This document shows positions 37,024 through 40,122 of a stretch of DNA of 40,122 nucleotides, one piece after another. A program made the translations under genes and the position numbers. Source of the DNA: CBDTTW01 sp965363675 (GTDB lineage: Bacteria; Bacteroidota; Rhodothermia; Rhodothermales; DASSAV01); the NCBI GenBank assembly GCA_965363675.1, contig CBDTTW010000004.1:1-40122 (forward strand), written 5' to 3'. The first letter of the stretch is position 1. The number at the start of each line of letters is the position of its first letter. The notes under the pieces are model-generated. The model made no database searches, had not been told where the DNA came from, and saw only the letters and a program-made list of their open reading frames with translations.

Positions 37024-39363
37024 ATGAACGTCTTCTCCGATCCCTCCGCCGACCGCGACTCCTGCGTCGCGCTGCTCCACGACCTGACGGCTCCCGAGCC
37101 GGGCGTGACGGCCGCCGCCCTCGACGTAGCCCAGCGCGAACTGCGCCTCAGCTACGACGGCGCGCGCCTCTCCGAACCCGAAGCGACGCGCCTGGCCGAG
37201 GCCATCGCCCGCCCGATGCAATCGCGGCTGGCCGGCTGCGCCCGGGGGCGCTCCGCAAGCGCCTGCCCTGCCTGCGTTCGCGCCCTGGAAGGCCCCTTCG
37301 GCGGCGCGCGCGCCGCCCACGCCAGCTTCGCCGAAGGGGCCTTCCAGGTGGCTTACGAAGGTGGCGCCCCCGAGCGTCCCCGCACGCACGCCCACTCCCT
37401 CGGCGGCGCCCCCGAGCCGCCCCCCGCCCCGCGAAGCGTGCGCCGGTGGGCCGCCGAGCACGCCGAGATGCTGGCCGCCGCGACGACGCTGCTCGCCATG
37501 CTCGGCGGCCTGGCGCTGGAGTGGCGCGCCGGAGCCGTCGGCGCCCCCGCCGCCGCCCTGTACGCGCTCGCCTACGTCGCCGGCGGCTACTTCAGCGTCC
37601 GCGAGGGCTTCGAGGCGCTGCGCGAGGGCCGCCTGGACATCGACCTGCTGATGGTGCTGGCGGCGCTTGGGGCCGCCTTCATCGGGCAGCCGTTCGAGGG
37701 GGCGATGCTGCTTTTTCTATTCTCCGTCTCGAACGTGCTCGAAGAATCCGCCATGAGCCGCACGCGCAGCGCCATCCGCGCGCTCATGCAACTGCGCCCC
37801 TCGCAGGCGCTCATCCTGCGCGACGGCCGCGCCGTCGCGGCGCCGGCTGAGGAAGTCGCCGTCGGGGAGGTCATGCTGCTGCGCCCCGGCGACCGCGCCG
37901 CGCTCGACGGCACGGTGCGCGCCGGCGAAAGCGAACTCGACCAGTCTTCGGTCACCGGCGAATCCATCCCGGCGCCGAAGGCCCCCGGCGACCCCATCTT
38001 CGCCGGCACGATCAACGGCGCCGGCGCGCTCGAAGTGGTCGTGACGCGCCTGGCCGCCGACTCGACGATCGCGCGGCTCATCAAGATGGTCGAGGAGGCG
38101 CAGTCCGGCAAGGCGCGCACGCAGCGGTTCATCGACCGGGCCGAGCAGTACTACGTCGTGGGCGTGCTCGCCTTTACGGCGGCGGCCATCGCCTTGCCGC
38201 TCCTGTTCCTCGGCGAAGCGTTCCAGACGGCGTTCTACCGCGCCATGACGCTCATGGTGGCGGCCTCGCCGTGCGCGCTCGTCATCAGCACCCCGGCCAC
38301 CATCCTCTCGGCCATCGGGAACGGCGCGCGCCGGGGCATCCTGTTCAAGGGCGGCGCACACGTCGAGCAGGCCGCGACGATCCGGGTGTTTGCCTTCGAC
38401 AAGACGGGCACGCTCACCCAGGGCAAGCCGCGCCTGCGGGCGTTGCAGCGCCTCGCCGCGGCCGAAGCGGTGGGGCCGGCCGACGACGACGCGCTGCTCT
38501 GCCTGGCGGCCTCGGTGCAGGCGCGCTCGGAGCATGCCCTGGCCCGCGCGACGGTGCAGGCCGCCGAAGCCCGGGGCCTCGCGCCCGCCGAAGCCGCCGG
38601 CTTCCAGGCCGCCACCGGCAAAGGCGTCAGCGCCCATGTGGGCGGGCTGGAGGCGCACATCGGCAACCTCCGCTACTTCGAGGCCGAGCCGGAAGCCGCA
38701 TTTGCGGAGGCGCGCCGCCTCGTGGCCGCCGGCGAAGCCGAGGGCTATACCACGGTTATCGTGGCCTTGGCCCACGCCGGCGCCCTGGCGCCGGTGGGCG
38801 TGCTTTCGTTTGCGGATGTGCTGCGCCCGGAGGCCCCCGAGGCCGTGGCCGCCCTGAAACGCCTCGGCATGGCGCGCGTCGTGATGCTCACCGGCGACAA
38901 CGAGGAGGTCGCGCGGCAGATCGCCGGACAGGCCGGCGTAGATGCCTACTACGCCGGGCTGCTGCCCGAAGACAAGCAGCGCATCCTGAGGGAGCTGCAC
39001 GCCGCGCACGGCCCCGTCGCCATGGTCGGCGACGGCGTCAACGACGCCCCGGCGCTCGCCGCGGCCTCGCTCGGCATTGCGATGGGCGCCGCCGGCACGG
39101 ACGTAGCCCTCGAAACGGCGGACGTGGTGCTCATGTCGGACGAGCTGCGGCGGCTGCCTTACCTCGTCGCGCTCAGCCACGCCACGCGGCGCACCCTGCT
39201 GGTCAACCTCGGCTTTGCCTTCGGCATGATCGTGCTGATGATCTCGGTGATTCTGGCGGCGCACCTCGCCCTGCCCCTGGCCGTGATCGGGCACGAGGGC
39301 AGCACCGTGCTCGTCTCGCTCAACGGGCTGCGGCTGCTCGGCTTCCGGTGGCGGGAGGCGTAG
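37024..39363 (+). CDS. P1B-4-type heavy-metal exporting ATPase
   Basis: A 779-residue inner-membrane pump. Residues 10-62 look like a heavy-metal-associated domain that has lost its CxxC (only Cys14). Residues 70-112 form a second short metal-domain-like segment with CPAC (81-84). The core has VTGESIP, the membrane metal motif SPC (415-417), the phosphorylation site Asp459 in DKTGTLTQ, an SEHALA nucleotide-site motif and GDGVNDAPA. The last membrane region has HEGST (757-761). SPC together with HEGGT/HEGST marks the P1B-4 group, known to export Co2+, Zn2+ or Fe2+. The ATG at 37024 was chosen over a TTG at 36967 that falls inside the putative promoter. Metal specificity is unknown. Confidence 0.93.
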   Translation: MNVFSDPSADRDSCVALLHDLTAPEPGVTAAALDVAQRELRLSYDGARLSEPEATRLAEAIARPMQSRLAGCARGRSASACPACVRALEGPFGGARAAHASFAEGAFQVAYEGGAPERPRTHAHSLGGAPEPPPAPRSVRRWAAEHAEMLAAATTLLAMLGGLALEWRAGAVGAPAAALYALAYVAGGYFSVREGFEALREGRLDIDLLMVLAALGAAFIGQPFEGAMLLFLFSVSNVLEESAMSRTRSAIRALMQLRPSQALILRDGRAVAAPAEEVAVGEVMLLRPGDRAALDGTVRAGESELDQSSVTGESIPAPKAPGDPIFAGTINGAGALEVVVTRLAADSTIARLIKMVEEAQSGKARTQRFIDRAEQYYVVGVLAFTAAAIALPLLFLGEAFQTAFYRAMTLMVAASPCALVISTPATILSAIGNGARRGILFKGGAHVEQAATIRVFAFDKTGTLTQGKPRLRALQRLAAAEAVGPADDDALLCLAASVQARSEHALARATVQAAEARGLAPAEAAGFQAATGKGVSAHVGGLEAHIGNLRYFEAEPEAAFAEARRLVAAGEAEGYTTVIVALAHAGALAPVGVLSFADVLRPEAPEAVAALKRLGMARVVMLTGDNEEVARQIAGQAGVDAYYAGLLPEDKQRILRELHAAHGPVAMVGDGVNDAPALAAASLGIAMGAAGTDVALETADVVLMSDELRRLPYLVALSHATRRTLLVNLGFAFGMIVLMISVILAAHLALPLAVIGHEGSTVLVSLNGLRLLGFRWREA

Positions 39364-39372
39364 GCGGGCGCG

Positions 39373-40122
39373 TCAGCGCCGAGGCGCCCGGCTCCAGGCG
39401 CCGCCGGAGAGCGTCCAGAACTCGGCCTGCTGGTCGGGCGGCGCATCGGGGCCGGAGACGCGGCCCTTGAGGAGCAGCATGCGATGGGCGGCGGCGTCGT
39501 AGGCCATGGCCGGGGTGGCCCCCGCCGTGGGCGGCGTCGCCGGGTCGAGGCGGCGCCAGCCGTCGGGGCCCCACACCCACGTGTCGTTCAGGAACGCGCC
39601 GTTCCAGCGGCCGTCGGGCTGCTGGGCGCTGCCGCCGTAGAGCACGAGGCGTCCCGCCGCCGCGTCGAAGGCGAGGGCGTGGCCGTCGCGGAGGGCCGGG
39701 CCCGCCGGGCCTGCCGGGCCTGCCGGGCTCCAGCGCGCCCCGTCCCACGCCCACACGCCCGTGTCGCCGCCGCGCCCGCCCACCGAGACGACCTTGCCGA
39801 GGCGCGCGTCGTAGGTCATCGCGTGGAAGCACGAGCCCGGAGGGCCTTCCGTGGCGATGCGCGTCCAGCGGCCGCCGTCCCACTCCCACGTGTCGGTCAG
39901 GCGCCCGGCGCCGGGGCCGCCCGAGCCGCCGTAGAGCACGGTGCGGCCGCGCCGGGCGTCGTAGGCCATGGCGTGGCAGGCCCTCGGCGAGGGTCCGGCG
40001 GCGGCCTCCTGCCGCCAGGCGCGGCCGTCCCACGTCCACGTGTCGCCGAGAGCGCCTTCGGCCGCGCCGCCGCCGAAGAGCACCGTACGGCGGCGGCGGG
40101 CGTCGTAGGCCATGGCCGCGCC
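39373..40122 (-). CDS. Kelch/galactose-oxidase-like beta-propeller protein (5' end off window)
   Basis: The frame is open to the right edge (250 residues seen). It is built of repeats of about 45-50 residues, each with a core of the type MAYDARRGRTVLYGG and a second strand DTWxWDGxxW. Five repeats are visible, starting near 40113, 39969, 39819, 39690 and 39507, becoming more divergent toward the C-terminus. This is the Kelch-type beta-propeller pattern. Such proteins are often secreted or cell-surface, but the N-terminus is missing so export cannot be judged. It converges on the metal ATPase with 9 bases between the stops. Confidence 0.82.
   Translation of the reverse strand, partial: GAAMAYDARRRRTVLFGGGAAEGALGDTWTWDGRAWRQEAAAGPSPRACHAMAYDARRGRTVLYGGSGGPGAGRLTDTWEWDGGRWTRIATEGPPGSCFHAMTYDARLGKVVSVGGRGGDTGVWAWDGARWSPAGPAGPAGPALRDGHALAFDAAAGRLVLYGGSAQQPDGRWNGAFLNDTWVWGPDGWRRLDPATPPTAGATPAMAYDAAAHRMLLLKGRVSGPDAPPDQQAEFWTLSGGAWSRAPRR
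39701..39727. repeat. Three tandem 9-base units encoding Pro-Ala-Gly repeats
   Basis: Units cccgccggg, cctgccggg and cctgccggg are adjacent inside the beta-propeller gene and encode a PAGPAGPAG-type stretch in the loop between two propeller blades. This is probably a slippage-prone loop expansion. Confidence 0.7.

Overview
This 40.1 kb window is GC-rich, densely coding bacterial chromosome. I infer a Rhodothermota/Bacteroidota-type host. The evidence is a secreted M6 protease ending in a type IX secretion C-terminal sorting domain (QNYPNPFNPST motif), lipoproteins and Tat-exported oxidoreductases typical of that group, and recurring TACCTTG/TATCTTG sequences upstream of genes that resemble the Bacteroidota -7 element. 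I see no rRNA, tRNA, CRISPR array, insertion sequence or phage gene. Gene content looks like ordinary chromosome rather than a mobile island.

Layout. 1-3.5 kb: a polyphosphate kinase (minus strand, C-terminus off the left edge) carrying an extra cyclic-nucleotide-binding-like domain, and an HPt-receiver phosphorelay protein. 3.5-10.35 kb: a five-gene minus-strand operon in the order galT, galactokinase-like GHMP kinase, galE, SGLT-like Na+/sugar symporter, GH27 alpha-galactosidase lipoprotein. Together these would split alpha-galactosides outside the cytoplasm, import galactose and run the Leloir pathway. 10.5-15.7 kb: a DUF2971 protein, a SulP anion transporter, a Tat-exported aldo/keto reductase and a Tat-exported Gfo/Idh/MocA oxidoreductase, the last two each followed by an intrinsic terminator. 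15.7-18.8 kb: a large CHASE3-PAS-PAS hybrid histidine kinase. 18.8-19.4 kb: a DUF3267 putative metalloprotease.

19.5-23.5 kb: a three-subunit periplasmic molybdenum hydroxylase of the PaoABC type (2Fe-2S, molybdopterin and FAD/4Fe-4S subunits), followed by a 68-residue six-cysteine protein in the same apparent operon. An AT-rich promoter patch then leads to a small exported protein and the M6 protease. 26.5-27.8 kb: a CE15-like glucuronoyl esterase on the minus strand. 27.9-31.1 kb: a class III adenylate cyclase-ATPase-TPR regulator whose reading frame is broken near 29,830. 31.1-33.4 kb: a KirBac potassium channel, an MscL with an added zinc ribbon, and a GH16 beta-glucanase whose start overlaps the mscL stop. 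33.5-36.3 kb: thiC under a TPP riboswitch, with a PAP2 phosphatase upstream. 36.5-39.4 kb: a degenerate receiver protein and a P1B-4 metal-exporting ATPase. The right edge cuts a Kelch-like beta-propeller protein.

The window reads as a free-living heterotroph with carbohydrate-degrading capacity (GH27, GH16, CE15), extracellular proteolysis and several phosphorelay parts. I found no clearly new multi-gene system. The points most worth a second look are the PPK1 fusion domain, the arabinokinase-like galactokinase in the gal operon, the small Cys-rich partner of the molybdenum hydroxylase, the frameshifted cyclase, the zinc-ribbon MscL coupled to a glucanase, and the receiver domain that has lost its phospho-acceptor.
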